Positions 1 to 10,448 of a stretch of DNA of 64,000 bases are shown here, piece after piece. The notes below the pieces were generated by a model. That model saw only the letters and a program-made list of their open reading frames with translations, had not been told where the DNA came from and did no database searches. The first letter of the stretch is position 1, and every line of letters begins with the position of its first letter. The DNA is from Spirochaetes bacterium GWE1_32_154. Lineage in GTDB: Bacteria > Spirochaetota > GWE2-31-10. The stretch spans positions 1-64,000 of the forward strand of contig MIAY01000011.1 of NCBI GenBank assembly GCA_001829315.1. The letters run 5' to 3'. The translations under genes were made by a program, and so were the position numbers.

Positions 1-3000
1 TAGATAATGTTCTTGAGGCAACGATGATCGATGTTGGAAGCGGTCTTGGTGCCGGAACAACAAGCAGGACATGGACAAAGACGTTGACAATTGCATCGCT
101 TATCAATGTGGGAAGCAGAAATTATTCAGATAAGGCAATAGATGTTATTGCCTACGATGCACAAAACAATGCAAGTACGAAGACTTTTACTTTGAAAGGT
201 GATAAAGTCGCACCATCTGTTGTTTCTACAACACCTGCTGAAGGTGGTTCTATAGGTGACAATGCAACATTTGATCTGTCAGTTCGAGCAAGTGATGACA
301 CCGAAATTGATAAAATAACTATCACATTTGATGGTGTCGGAACAACATGGGACAGTTCTAATGGTGCTCATTTATTCACTTTAGAGCCGGGTTCGACAAC
401 GATAGATAAAACATGGACAAGAACTTTTGATATTGCAGGTGAATTAGGCGGATATTCCAACAAAGGTGTAACAATAACTGCTTTTGATAAGTATAATAAC
501 TCTATTGTTACAAGAAGAAATTTTACCGGTGATATAGCGAAACCGGATACAATTACAATTACTAATGCAAACAACTCGGCACTCCCTGCATCATTTAATC
601 TTGAGGGAACATTTGGTGATAATATCGCAGTTACAAGGATTCTTATTGAGCTTGACGGTGGCAGTACATGGGATACAGCTGATGCATTACAGGATGGAAT
701 TACGTTTACTACAGCAAAGACCGGCAACTGGAGTAAGGCTCTAACAGTAGCGGGTGATCTTGGTAATACCTATACCGACAAGATGTTTACTGTAACAGCA
801 TTTGACGCACAGGGTAACTCACGACCGGCAACAGTAACGCTTATCGGAGATAGAAGAGCTCCTGTTATAGCTGACTTACTGCCTGCAAGTGGAAGTTTTC
901 AGAAAACATCGGGCGGTAGTTTTACATTAAGTGGTACAGTTTCTGATAAGAGACAGGATAATGTTACCAACGGAGTTGTCTCAAGTGTTTCTATTACATA
1001 TAGCGGAACAACAAAATCAGCAACAAGTTTTGATGGTACAAACTGGAGTATATCTTCAACAGAGTTTACTGTTGTAGAAGGAAATGCATCATTTGATGTG
1101 GTTGCAACTGATAATCTTGGAAACAGTTCGACAGAGAGAATATTTGTTATTGTGGATAATAGTGTTCCTGCAGTTGGATATATATCGCCATCAGCAGGAA
1201 GTGTATTGAATGGGGTTACTCCTATATCAGGTACAGTCAGTGACGGATCATCAGGGGTTAAATCAATTTATATCGCATATCTTACATCAGTTCCAACATT
1301 AACAAATTATGATACAGAGGCAGAGCTTGAAGCTAAAGCAAGTACAGTAATTGGTGATATTACCGATGGAGGTGCTAAGCACCTATTTAAGATAGCTTCA
1401 CCAACAGCCTCATGGTCACATGATTTTGATACAACAAAGTTATACGATCAATATAATGCTGTTGAAAATGCTGCTGTTATCTATGTATTTGCCGTTGATA
1501 TGATGGGTAATGTAAGAACTACCGGTAATACTCTGAGTATAAAAATTGATCAAAGAGAAGATATCCCGACAGGTCAGATATTCAGTCCGGCAGCAGCTGT
1601 GGTTTCACCGCAGACAGTAGTTTCAGGGATGGTAAGTGATGATGACGGTGTTGCAAAAATATACTGGTATATAGGGGATGCTACTGTTACTCCTCCGGTA
1701 AATGTAACGACATGGGCTGCTGAAAATGCTATAAATACTAAAACTAAAGCGGGTACAATAGACTTAACAGCGACTAATCCGCGGGACGCATCTTTTACTC
1801 TTACATCACCTAATGAAATTGGTAATTTTAAGACATGGATAGTAGTTGAAGACATAGATGGTAAAAGATCGTATTTTCCTGATGCAGATTTCAGTGCTGC
1901 TTATGATAATAATTTAATAAAGACATTCACTCAGGAAGTTTCTACTACACCAACAGTTACAAATTTAACAGCACCGGTTGCTACTCTTAGTGGTATTGAA
2001 AATGTAAGTATATCTGTTCTTGGTGGAACAACTGACACAAGTTTAGAACTCGATATTACATCGATAAAGTATACTATAGTTTCATCTTTTAAAAACTCCG
2101 GTGAATTAAGTGTAGTTGTTGCTCCGGGATCAAAAACATGGACAGGGGATGTTACATTTGATACAACCGAATATACAGATGTAAATGATTATTATGATAT
2201 TACTGTTACTATATGGGCAACAAACAGTCAGGGTAACACATCACAAAATTCAGTTGTAATTTATAAGGCGGATAATAAAGGTCCAACTGTACAAATAACA
2301 GGTCCTGTCAACGGTGAAATTATAAATGGTAATCAGATAATTTTTGGAACAGCAAATGATTGGGCTCAGGTTGATGCGTTATATTTCGGGTATTTTACAA
2401 CAGCAAGTGAGCCTGACATGGTAGCTGCCTATGATACAAAAGCAGAATTTGAAGCTAATCTTGTCGCAGACGTAAGTGCTGCAGCGACACCGATTAATAA
2501 ATGGTTTAAAGTTGCAAATCCTTCTCTTAACTGGAATTACACATTTAACACAACAAAAGTGTATGATGACCTTGCAGGCCATACAAATTATAAGTTATTT
2601 GTAGCAGCTGTTGATATGGTAGGTAATGTGAGCTATGATTTTGAAACATACACTATTGACCAGGATAAGGATAAGCCGATTGTTACTATAACTAATCCGT
2701 CATTAAATGGAATAACTGATCCGGTAGCAGAGTATACAAGTATAGTTAAAATTCCTAAAACGTATGTAATGATGGGAACAGTAAAAGATGGAGATGGTGA
2801 AGGTGTCAGAAATGTTGAAATAGACATTGATCTTATGAACCCTGATGGATCTAAAAACAGCGATATATATCCGCTGAATACAATAGGTGACAGTGGAGAC
2901 GGTTATAACAATGTATCATCATCAGAACCAATGATACTTGGGGATCAGGTAACCAACTGGACATATCAGATGGAGGATTACATCATAAATGGAGCTGGAG

Positions 3001-6000
3001 GTTTTTATAAAGTTACTGTACGACCGGTTGATTATGGTACTCCGCCTGTTAAAGGGTTGATTGCGACTTCATATTTTGTAGTATCTAATGAAGCGCCGGA
3101 ACTTACTATTATTTCACCTTCAATATATGATCCTGATGGTTCACCAGCGACAAATGTGGATATGTATGGAACTGTAATTTCAAATGTTAAAGATGATATT
3201 TACTGGGATAATGATAACTCTAATAACTTAATTTACCATGATGATGACAGTAACAGAAGAAACTGGGGTTGGAACAATGATCTAAGTGAAGCAATATTCA
3301 ATATATTTGGTTCAAATGCTGTTGATTCAACACGAAGTAATTATTATAGAATGATTTTCAGAGCAAAAGATAACGGCCGGTTAAACAATATAGAAGTTAG
3401 TGTTGACGGCGGACAGAATGCAGCTGCTGAAATAACATGGTCAGGCGGTAAAGCTAGTGCAATCGGTACGTTCAGTAGTGTATTAAACAGTGCTGCGATT
3501 GTTAAAGTAGGTGTTATGAATGACGGCGCGACCGCTGCATATACTAATTTTACCTATAACGATATGTCAACAGCAACCGATATTCAGACAGATTGGGTGT
3601 ATTTCTTTGTTGATATTGACACAACTCAACTTTCTTCAAGTACTATTTTAAGAATAACAGCAGCTGATAATAACGAACCTTCATCGTATGAAACAACTGC
3701 ATCAGTAGGGATTAATGTTGATAACAGTACTCCTTCAGGTAACATAAAGAATTGGGGTATTGATAGCCTGGATGAAAACTACGACTTCGGTAAAACAAGT
3801 AATCATCAGTTCATAGGTGGAGATCTTGCTGATGTCGGTTCTGCCGGTGTGCGATATGTAAATCTATACTTCTGGAATAATCAGGCATCAAGCCCTGATG
3901 ATACACCGGATTATAATGAAGACGGAGCAGGATTACTCATTGTAAATGACTTGGCAAATGTTCCAAGTGGAACACATAAAATAACAATGCCTGAAGACTT
4001 AGGTAGTGTAACTTCTTCATCCGGTGATGTTCTTCCTGCAAATACAAATAATAATTTGCCGAACTACTGGATCAGAACTCATAAATATTTATCGAGCGGA
4101 TGGAGAATTCAGGAAATTTACACAAATAATGCCAATCCTACAGATGCGGACGGACAGCCGGGAACATATTATGGTGTTTCTACAAAATACGGAAGTACAG
4201 AACCAACTGACGGTAAAAAACTGATTTGTCTTGAGATTGTTGATAATGCGGGTAATAAGTTGAGGAAGTTCTATGAGCATACATTCTCAGAATATCCGCC
4301 ATCACATGAGAACACTTATTTATCATGGGCAGCGATGAATCATGCAGCTGATAAACAGACTGTAACTGATGAAACAACAGCAGGCAGAAAATGGATAAGC
4401 GGTGATCTTGTGATGAGTGGTACAGTTCGTGATTTCACAGCAGTAACAAATCCAAGTCCGGGAATTGAACGAGTAAGAGTGTATGTGAAGAGTGAAAATG
4501 GTACTACCACACATGCAATTTATACATCGAAAACTGCAGATACTGTAGCTGATGCTGCACATAATAATGTGGTACCAGCCAAGGTTATAAATACCATAGC
4601 GGATATTTCAGTGTCTCCGACTGCAACCGATACTTCTGTAGCATGGGAGTTTGCTTCCGGACAGGCTACAACCGGCAGAACAGACGGTAATTATCTGATT
4701 GAAGTTGAGGTAAGGGATAAAACAGGTGTTACTTCAGTTAAGAAACAGTATGTGTATATTGATAATACAGCACCTTCATTAACTGTAACCCAGCCGACTG
4801 CAGCGCAGGTTGTTAAGGGAGATTTGTTTACATTCACAGGAACAGTTGTAACAACCGGTGAGACATTTGAAGGAAATTGTATATCCATAAGTGTTACCTA
4901 TCCGGGCGGTTCAAACAGCTGGACAACCGGAGTTACAGGAAGTGCATGGAGTAAAGCGTGGGATCTTGGTGCAGAAACGGAATTTACACAGGGTGAGAGT
5001 GCGACAGTAAGTATATCCGTAACTGACAAAGCCGGTAATACAACAACCAACCCTGATATTACGATATCAAAAGGTGCTCCTCCTACATGGACGAATTTTA
5101 CGGCTAATGCAAGCAGTACAGCATTTACGAATGCAGCATTTATAGCTAATTATTCTTCAGTTATAACAGTAAATGAAGTTTATATGATAAAAGGTGCTAC
5201 AAGTACATTTGTTGCCGAGATAGATGATGGTGTAACATTTACAGATGCTGATCTTGTTATAACAGGGTTAAAGCAGTCTGATGGCACAACTCATTCTGAA
5301 ACAACACGAAGTATGACCATTAATACGACCGAAGTAACAGATAGTTTTGGTTATAGCAGTATTCCTGATGGAGAGTATACATATAAAGCTGAATTGAAGC
5401 AGGGAACTGCCGAAATCAATATGAAGAAGTATTTCATCGTTGATAATACGAAACCGAATATCTGGGTTAAGAAGATTGAAAACACCGATTACGTGCTTGA
5501 TGGTGCAACAAAACTTGGTCATATTGATGCAGAGCATGGAGATTGGGGAACAGGATACACAACTACTGCTGATGCTATTTCAGGTGTTGTTAAAACAAGG
5601 GTTAAAGTTAAGGATAATTATCTTTTAAAGAATGTAAGCGTAAGTCTTGAAAATTATAATTTTGGTAACGGTGACGGAACCGCAAAAGTTCTTCTTGAAA
5701 GAGATATTACAGGTGCATGGGGAACTGCAGCATCAAGAGGAGTTGTAGGAGATCTTAATTACTTTGCAGTGAAAGATGTTGCGATAAGTCTTGGAGCAGA
5801 CAGTGATTATGTATCTTTTACACTTGAGTTTAATACAGCAAACTTAACTGGTGTTGCAGGTATCAACAAATCGCTTCAATTTACTGCAACTGACTGGGTT
5901 GGTAACTTGACTGATGAGGCGGGAACAAATGCCGGTATAGAGACTGCTACATATGATACATATAATAGTGCGACTGTGATGGGTGTTGGTAATGCGAAGC

Positions 6001-8156
6001 CGGTGGCTTTTGTGTTGGATGTGGTGCCGTATATTACGAGGATAGACACGCAATTAGGGAATGCTACATCAGTAGTTGACAGAAAGAGTGTGTATAACAG
6101 GACATCAACAGGCAGGTATCCGGTTTATAAAGATTTGACGAGAGGTTTATACGAAGTTATAAATGTCTACGGATATAATCTTGTGCCGGATTATATAGTA
6201 GTCGGTAAGGATGCTGACGGTATAAATGCTACAAATAATGGGCTTGAAGCCGGTGTAAATCAGCTTGGAGGTATAACAACCGTTGTTGCCAACTCTCAAT
6301 ATAGTGTTTCGGTTGAAAACGCAGTACAGTCAGGCTATATTAATGTAGTTAATGCAACCGGCTGGATATCAACAACGAATAATGTTAAATCTGTTTATTC
6401 GACCGAGAATGAAGAGAAAAATAATATGAATAACAATTTGTTAAAGGATAACAGATGGCTTGAGTTATGGACATTTAATCAGGTAGCAGGTGTGACAGAG
6501 GCTCGAATGGTTGATATGGAGCTAAGTACTAATAATAATATTAACTGGGGTATGGGGTATACAGATAATAGAGCAGGGGTCTCTGTGAATAATGCTGCAC
6601 CTGTAGAGTTGAGAAGATCATATACACGATACTTTGATAATAAAATAGCATTTAATACAAGTAATTCTTATTTCTTTGTTTCACAGTGTGGTGATACTTT
6701 GGGGGTTCCTGTAACGGCTTGGACTAGCGGACCTTCTCAGTTTGGATTGAATTATAGAAATACTCCCGGTGCGTCATGGGAATACAACAGTGCAGCTGCT
6801 GGTGGCAGGAAGGTATATATAGAGTCCAATTGGAATGGTGCAGATGTTAATAAATTGGATAGAGTACAAAATCCTGACATGAAGATAAGTGGAGATGATG
6901 CTTATTCCAGAGTATATATGACTTATTATGATTCTCTCCAAAAGTTAGTGAAATTCAGATTCTTTGAAATCGGAACTGATGCTGCGATTACAACTGGAGG
7001 AACAGTCAATGTTGATTATGTAACACTTGATACAACGGGTACGATCAGAAGTACATTGGTTCCTTATCGAAATGGAGGGGTTCAATGGAATCAGACTGAA
7101 CAAGGTGTAGTAGGTGCTCATAGGAATGGAGGTACTAAACGACAGGGATTTGTTGCTATTGCCGGAGCAAATGGAAATAGTAATACTGCAGCCGTTGGTT
7201 ACACAGCAGATAATACTGCTATAGTAGCATGGTATGATTCTGTTGGTACTTCACTAAAAATTAAATATAATACTTCTCCTTGGTCAAGTTATTCTGGTTA
7301 TTTTGAATTTGACAGCAATAATTTAGCTGTTCCGGTAGCAAATACTTATAGATTTAAACTTAGTGTTGATGGAACTTTGGTAAATAGTGGTAATGATATT
7401 GCTGTAACTTTTACGGCACCAACAGGTGGTACCAATAGACATCAACTTGTATATGAGTTGAATAAAATATTAACTGAGAATTATGGTTGTTTTGCGGAAG
7501 TTAATCCAGTTACTAACAGGTTAATTTTTAGATCATTTCAAACAGGAGCAACATCGAGAGTTGTATTATCTGCTCCTACAGGAGCGAATTCCTTACTTAC
7601 TGCTATGGGTGCATTTAATCAAGCAGCTGGAGCAGGAGTTGCATGGGTTGAAAGATCAATTGATACTGACGGTGCAGGTAAATTTGTTTCTATAACAACA
7701 GATGGCGGAGCAAAAGGTGGTATACATCTTGCATATCAGCAGACTGCAAATGGTGATTTGAAATATGCTTATTTACCGACTTATGATTGTGCAGATGGGG
7801 CTATACGAGTTGTAACCGTTGATAGTTATGGTCAGGTTGGTCAATATACTGACATAAATATTAAAGATGTCTCAGGCGCAAAGATCCCGTATATAACATA
7901 TTATAATATGTCAAATGCAGATACAAAATTAGGTGCTAAAGTTGCATATCCAATAACTGCTCCTTCTACATGGACTGATAATACAGTAGCGGGTGTCAAT
8001 TCAAGTGAATTGTTTACCGGAAATTGGGAAGTATCAATTATACCAGCCCGTGAAGTACCAAAACAATATAGGATTAGTAATGGTATTACAACTGCCGGAG
8101 ATCTTATTGTTGGTTATCAGGGAGATTTGGTTGAATATGGAACATACTTGCCATAA
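1..8156 (+). CDS. Giant Ig-like repeat surface protein, 3' part (5' end outside window)
   Basis: The frame is open from base 3, so the gene starts upstream; the first in-frame ATG at 24 is internal. About 2717 residues are visible. Most are tandem beta-sandwich modules of roughly 90-130 residues. They share 'D-N-S/T-x-P' openings, 'G-T-V-x-D' strands and 'A-x-D-x-x-G-N' turns, as in bacterial Ig-like and cadherin-like surface proteins. From about residue 2020 the modular pattern stops, and a C-terminal region of some 690 residues with aromatic and Asn-rich strands follows. I do not recognise that region. No anchor motif is visible at the C-terminus. The lipoprotein gene starting at 62410 has similar modules, including the same 'F-x-L-x-G-D' linker, so the two are paralogous. 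A role in adhesion or surface structure is inference. Confidence 0.85.
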   Translation, partial: DNVLEATMIDVGSGLGAGTTSRTWTKTLTIASLINVGSRNYSDKAIDVIAYDAQNNASTKTFTLKGDKVAPSVVSTTPAEGGSIGDNATFDLSVRASDDTEIDKITITFDGVGTTWDSSNGAHLFTLEPGSTTIDKTWTRTFDIAGELGGYSNKGVTITAFDKYNNSIVTRRNFTGDIAKPDTITITNANNSALPASFNLEGTFGDNIAVTRILIELDGGSTWDTADALQDGITFTTAKTGNWSKALTVAGDLGNTYTDKMFTVTAFDAQGNSRPATVTLIGDRRAPVIADLLPASGSFQKTSGGSFTLSGTVSDKRQDNVTNGVVSSVSITYSGTTKSATSFDGTNWSISSTEFTVVEGNASFDVVATDNLGNSSTERIFVIVDNSVPAVGYISPSAGSVLNGVTPISGTVSDGSSGVKSIYIAYLTSVPTLTNYDTEAELEAKASTVIGDITDGGAKHLFKIASPTASWSHDFDTTKLYDQYNAVENAAVIYVFAVDMMGNVRTTGNTLSIKIDQREDIPTGQIFSPAAAVVSPQTVVSGMVSDDDGVAKIYWYIGDATVTPPVNVTTWAAENAINTKTKAGTIDLTATNPRDASFTLTSPNEIGNFKTWIVVEDIDGKRSYFPDADFSAAYDNNLIKTFTQEVSTTPTVTNLTAPVATLSGIENVSISVLGGTTDTSLELDITSIKYTIVSSFKNSGELSVVVAPGSKTWTGDVTFDTTEYTDVNDYYDITVTIWATNSQGNTSQNSVVIYKADNKGPTVQITGPVNGEIINGNQIIFGTANDWAQVDALYFGYFTTASEPDMVAAYDTKAEFEANLVADVSAAATPINKWFKVANPSLNWNYTFNTTKVYDDLAGHTNYKLFVAAVDMVGNVSYDFETYTIDQDKDKPIVTITNPSLNGITDPVAEYTSIVKIPKTYVMMGTVKDGDGEGVRNVEIDIDLMNPDGSKNSDIYPLNTIGDSGDGYNNVSSSEPMILGDQVTNWTYQMEDYIINGAGGFYKVTVRPVDYGTPPVKGLIATSYFVVSNEAPELTIISPSIYDPDGSPATNVDMYGTVISNVKDDIYWDNDNSNNLIYHDDDSNRRNWGWNNDLSEAIFNIFGSNAVDSTRSNYYRMIFRAKDNGRLNNIEVSVDGGQNAAAEITWSGGKASAIGTFSSVLNSAAIVKVGVMNDGATAAYTNFTYNDMSTATDIQTDWVYFFVDIDTTQLSSSTILRITAADNNEPSSYETTASVGINVDNSTPSGNIKNWGIDSLDENYDFGKTSNHQFIGGDLADVGSAGVRYVNLYFWNNQASSPDDTPDYNEDGAGLLIVNDLANVPSGTHKITMPEDLGSVTSSSGDVLPANTNNNLPNYWIRTHKYLSSGWRIQEIYTNNANPTDADGQPGTYYGVSTKYGSTEPTDGKKLICLEIVDNAGNKLRKFYEHTFSEYPPSHENTYLSWAAMNHAADKQTVTDETTAGRKWISGDLVMSGTVRDFTAVTNPSPGIERVRVYVKSENGTTTHAIYTSKTADTVADAAHNNVVPAKVINTIADISVSPTATDTSVAWEFASGQATTGRTDGNYLIEVEVRDKTGVTSVKKQYVYIDNTAPSLTVTQPTAAQVVKGDLFTFTGTVVTTGETFEGNCISISVTYPGGSNSWTTGVTGSAWSKAWDLGAETEFTQGESATVSISVTDKAGNTTTNPDITISKGAPPTWTNFTANASSTAFTNAAFIANYSSVITVNEVYMIKGATSTFVAEIDDGVTFTDADLVITGLKQSDGTTHSETTRSMTINTTEVTDSFGYSSIPDGEYTYKAELKQGTAEINMKKYFIVDNTKPNIWVKKIENTDYVLDGATKLGHIDAEHGDWGTGYTTTADAISGVVKTRVKVKDNYLLKNVSVSLENYNFGNGDGTAKVLLERDITGAWGTAASRGVVGDLNYFAVKDVAISLGADSDYVSFTLEFNTANLTGVAGINKSLQFTATDWVGNLTDEAGTNAGIETATYDTYNSATVMGVGNAKPVAFVLDVVPYITRIDTQLGNATSVVDRKSVYNRTSTGRYPVYKDLTRGLYEVINVYGYNLVPDYIVVGKDADGINATNNGLEAGVNQLGGITTVVANSQYSVSVENAVQSGYINVVNATGWISTTNNVKSVYSTENEEKNNMNNNLLKDNRWLELWTFNQVAGVTEARMVDMELSTNNNINWGMGYTDNRAGVSVNNAAPVELRRSYTRYFDNKIAFNTSNSYFFVSQCGDTLGVPVTAWTSGPSQFGLNYRNTPGASWEYNSAAAGGRKVYIESNWNGADVNKLDRVQNPDMKISGDDAYSRVYMTYYDSLQKLVKFRFFEIGTDAAITTGGTVNVDYVTLDTTGTIRSTLVPYRNGGVQWNQTEQGVVGAHRNGGTKRQGFVAIAGANGNSNTAAVGYTADNTAIVAWYDSVGTSLKIKYNTSPWSSYSGYFEFDSNNLAVPVANTYRFKLSVDGTLVNSGNDIAVTFTAPTGGTNRHQLVYELNKILTENYGCFAEVNPVTNRLIFRSFQTGATSRVVLSAPTGANSLLTAMGAFNQAAGAGVAWVERSIDTDGAGKFVSITTDGGAKGGIHLAYQQTANGDLKYAYLPTYDCADGAIRVVTVDSYGQVGQYTDINIKDVSGAKIPYITYYNMSNADTKLGAKVAYPITAPSTWTDNTVAGVNSSELFTGNWEVSIIPAREVPKQYRISNGITTAGDLIVGYQGDLVEYGTYLP

Positions 8157-8176
8157 CCATTAGTTCATTAAGTTTA

Positions 8177-8215
8177 CAAGTGAAGAGTGTTCCTGAAAAG
8201 GACACTCTTCACTTG
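8177..8215. terminator. Strong hairpin after the Ig-like gene
   Basis: A perfect 14-bp inverted repeat (8177-8190 with 8202-8215) encloses an 11-base loop and lies 20 bases after the stop codon. No U-run follows, so termination efficiency is uncertain. Its right arm overlaps the -35 hexamer of the next putative promoter. Confidence 0.6.
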
Positions 8216-8241
8216 ACTAAAACTATAATGTTAATTATGAT
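8213..8241 (+). promoter_or_regulatory. Sigma70-type promoter before the lipoprotein leader remnant
   Basis: TTGACT (8213-8218), a 17-base spacer and TATGAT (8236-8241). Both hexamers match consensus at 5 of 6 positions. It would drive the 18-codon remnant at 8272. Confidence 0.5.
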
Positions 8242-8271
8242 ATAAAAAAAGGTAATTTAGCGGAGGAATAT

Positions 8272-8328
8272 ATGAGAATCGGTTTTTTCTTTTTATTGTT
8301 GATAATTATAAGCGGGTGTAAGAGTTAA
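8272..8328 (+). pseudogene. Remnant of a solute-binding lipoprotein: signal peptide only (18 codons)
   Basis: A GGAGG site (8262-8266) precedes an ATG and 18 codons ending in TAA. The product is a lipoprotein signal peptide with a C in an I-S-G-C-K lipobox. The DNA, including the ribosome site, is nearly the same as the start of the full-length gene at 9225; the stretch from F-F-F/L-L-L to S-G-C-K is conserved. After the lipobox cysteine and one lysine the homology ends. I read it as the 5' stub of a duplicated lipoprotein gene. A small lipopeptide could still be made, because promoter, ribosome site and lipobox are intact. Confidence 0.75.
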
Positions 8329-8491
8329 AACTCTCATCTCTGCGAACTCACAAACTCTGCGTGAAATACTTCTAAAAAAAGCGTGTTCACTCAAATAAAA
8401 CTTATTTTGAAAACCGGCTCATTGAGAATTGTGTTTTTTTTATCATTCGTGTTATGAACATTCCAATAAATATTCGTTTATACACCTCATC
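8329..8491. other. Intergenic, no gene seen
   Basis: Sequence between the lipoprotein stub and the promoter of the Uma2 gene. I see no reading frame with a start site, no RNA gene and no strong hairpin. Confidence 0.5.
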
Positions 8492-8520
8492 TTGACAATC
8501 ATCTTCAAAAGCATTACTAT
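8492..8520 (+). promoter_or_regulatory. Sigma70-type promoter of the Uma2-family gene
   Basis: TTGACA (8492-8497), a 17-base spacer and TACTAT (8515-8520), about 20 bases before the start codon at 8542. The -35 is perfect; the -10 has one mismatch. Confidence 0.7.
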
Positions 8521-8541
8521 TACCCTGTAGAGGAGTTCACC

Positions 8542-9120
8542 ATGTCAAACTTTGCAATAAAACCTGACCGGAAATATACCTACGCTGACTATAAAACATG
8601 GAATGATGAAGAACGGTTGGAGATTATTAATGGCATAGTATATAACATGAGTCCTGCACCGAGACGGGTGCATCAGAAGATATCGGGAAATTTATTTTTT
8701 ATATTTAAAGGATATCTAAAGGGTAAATCATGCGAAGTCTATGATGCTCCTTTTGATGTTACCTTTATTGAGTATAAAGATCAGCCGGACGATCAGATAG
8801 AAACAGTTGTGCAACCCGACATTGTAGTTATCTGTGATGAAATAAAACTTAATGATTATGGCTGTAAAGGTGCGCCGGATATAGTTATCGAAATACTGTC
8901 ACCCAACTCATTCAAGAAAGATAAGGTAGAGAAATTCAATCTGTATGAAAGTCACGGCGTCAAAGAGTACTGGATTGTGTATCCCGGTGAAAAGATGATT
9001 GAAGTTTTCAAGTTAGTTGACGGAAAATACGATGTGCCGGAAGTGTACGGAGTGGATGATAGAATTGAGGTAGAATATCTGGGTGATCTGGTTATTGATG
9101 TGAAAGAAGTGTTTGTATAA
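8542..9120 (+). CDS. Uma2-family (DUF820) putative restriction-endonuclease-fold protein
   Basis: 192 residues, start set by a GAGGAG site. The architecture is that of the Uma2/DUF820 family (COG4636), a PD-(D/E)xK nuclease fold: an N-terminal 'Y-x-D-Y ... W' segment, 'I-x-N-G-I-V-Y-N-M-S-P-A-P', then 'Q-P-D-I-V', the core 'P-D-I-V-I-E-I-L-S-P-N-S', a lysine helix and 'G-V-K-E-Y-W-I-V' near the C-terminus. The family is widespread and often multicopy, and its biological role is unsettled. A decayed second copy lies at 10550-10842 after the lipoprotein gene, so the pair lipoprotein-Uma2 appears to have been duplicated in tandem. Confidence 0.88.
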   Translation: MSNFAIKPDRKYTYADYKTWNDEERLEIINGIVYNMSPAPRRVHQKISGNLFFIFKGYLKGKSCEVYDAPFDVTFIEYKDQPDDQIETVVQPDIVVICDEIKLNDYGCKGAPDIVIEILSPNSFKKDKVEKFNLYESHGVKEYWIVYPGEKMIEVFKLVDGKYDVPEVYGVDDRIEVEYLGDLVIDVKEVFV

Positions 9121-9224
9121 TCTGGAATAACGCAATAAAGTGTCTGAAACAATCGTCATTCGAAAATGGTAATGCCTTTACACGAATGAAAAATACTAAA
9201 TTACTAACTAAACGGAGGCATAAT

Positions 9225-10448
9225 TTGAGAGTCTTTTTTTTCTTTTTATTGTTGATAACTATAAGCGGGTGTAAGAATTTTCAGAAAGAACCCGTTACAC
9301 TTACTTTATTTTCATATGAACCTGTGTATAATACAATCATTCAAAAATCTGTAGAATCATTTAATACATTACATAATAAAAAACTTACTGTAAATATTGA
9401 AACGGTTCAATATGAACCTCATATAATTCTTGAGCAACGGCTTATAGAAGGCAAGGCGTGGGATTTGATGATGATGCCGTCCTACAAAACTATTCAAAAT
9501 TTTGCAGGAAAAGGTTTATTACGTGACCTTACTGAATATAAAGCATCTGAAGCAATATATTCTGTATTCAAGCCGGGTGTTTCTTTTGAGAACAGGGTTT
9601 ATGCATTGCCTTACAAAGCTAATTATTATGGAATCTTCTATAACAGGGATATATTTAAGAAGTATGAATTAACACCTCCTTCCGGTCTGGATAATTTAAG
9701 AGATATTACAAGTACGCTAAAAAAAAATAATATTGATGCTTTTTCAATATCCGGAAATCAGGGCTGGGTTATGGCTAATGTGTTATACATGTTTATTTCT
9801 CAGACTGCAGGTGATAATTTTGATCATTGGGTAAATGGAATGAATGCGAACGTATCAAGTTTTAATACACCGGTGACTCAAAATGCATTTGAAATATTCG
9901 ATTTTTATATATCAAACGGTCATAAAGGATTTAAGACTACTAATTACTCTGCACATATGGATACATTTGTTAATGGTCAAACAGCGATGATAATTAGTTC
10001 CTTATCAGAAATCGCTACGTATAAAAGAAGAAATAAGGATTTTAATCCCGGATTTATTCCATTTCCTGTCTCAGATAGTGACAATAATGATTTATATGCT
10101 GATGTTGATTTTGGTTTTGCATTATCCAATACTATTTCAGAAAAAAAGATTGATATGGCAGTTCAGTTTCTTGAATACTTAACTACGAGTGATTGTATGG
10201 CTGAATGGGAGAAAGATGCGTCAATACTGATTCCATTAAAAAATAATAAATCAGTTGCTTATCAGGATGCGATACAATATATTGAAAATGATAAAGTAGT
10301 TACCTGGGGGCATCCTAAAATACCGAAAATTGTACTTGAAGAATCTAAGCGAATACTTGAAGATATGGTGAAGAGTAATTTAAATACAAAGAGCGTGATT
10401 GATAAATTAGATCGTTCATGGCAAAATTATGTGAAAAATAAGAAGTAA
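9225..10448 (+). CDS. Extracellular solute-binding lipoprotein (ABC sugar-type, family 1)
   Basis: I place the start at TTG 9225, not at the in-frame ATG 9186: a GGAGG site sits at 9214-9218, and the duplicated stub at 8272 starts at the same point. The 407-residue product has a lipoprotein signal peptide (I-S-G-C). The mature part looks like a periplasmic binding protein: 'P-V-T-L-T-L-F-S-Y-E-P' first strand, 'W-D-L-M-M-M-P' ligand loop, 'Y-A-L-P-Y-K-A-N-Y-Y-G-I-F-Y-N' hinge motif, and 'F-V-N-G-Q-T-A-M-I-I-S-S'. This is the family 1 (MalE/UgpB-like) pattern. No permease or ATPase gene lies beside it, so the transporter partner is unknown. Confidence 0.85.
   Translation: MRVFFFFLLLITISGCKNFQKEPVTLTLFSYEPVYNTIIQKSVESFNTLHNKKLTVNIETVQYEPHIILEQRLIEGKAWDLMMMPSYKTIQNFAGKGLLRDLTEYKASEAIYSVFKPGVSFENRVYALPYKANYYGIFYNRDIFKKYELTPPSGLDNLRDITSTLKKNNIDAFSISGNQGWVMANVLYMFISQTAGDNFDHWVNGMNANVSSFNTPVTQNAFEIFDFYISNGHKGFKTTNYSAHMDTFVNGQTAMIISSLSEIATYKRRNKDFNPGFIPFPVSDSDNNDLYADVDFGFALSNTISEKKIDMAVQFLEYLTTSDCMAEWEKDASILIPLKNNKSVAYQDAIQYIENDKVVTWGHPKIPKIVLEESKRILEDMVKSNLNTKSVIDKLDRSWQNYVKNKK

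Noticed and set aside
1-8156. DNA-level tandem repeat or CRISPR array in the giant gene
   Set aside because: Repetition is at protein-module level with strongly diverged DNA; no short direct repeats with regular spacers are seen here or elsewhere in the window.
9186-9224. ATG 9186 as start of the solute-binding lipoprotein
   Set aside because: It would put the GGAGG site inside the gene and lengthen the signal peptide; the duplicate stub at 8272 supports the TTG at 9225.
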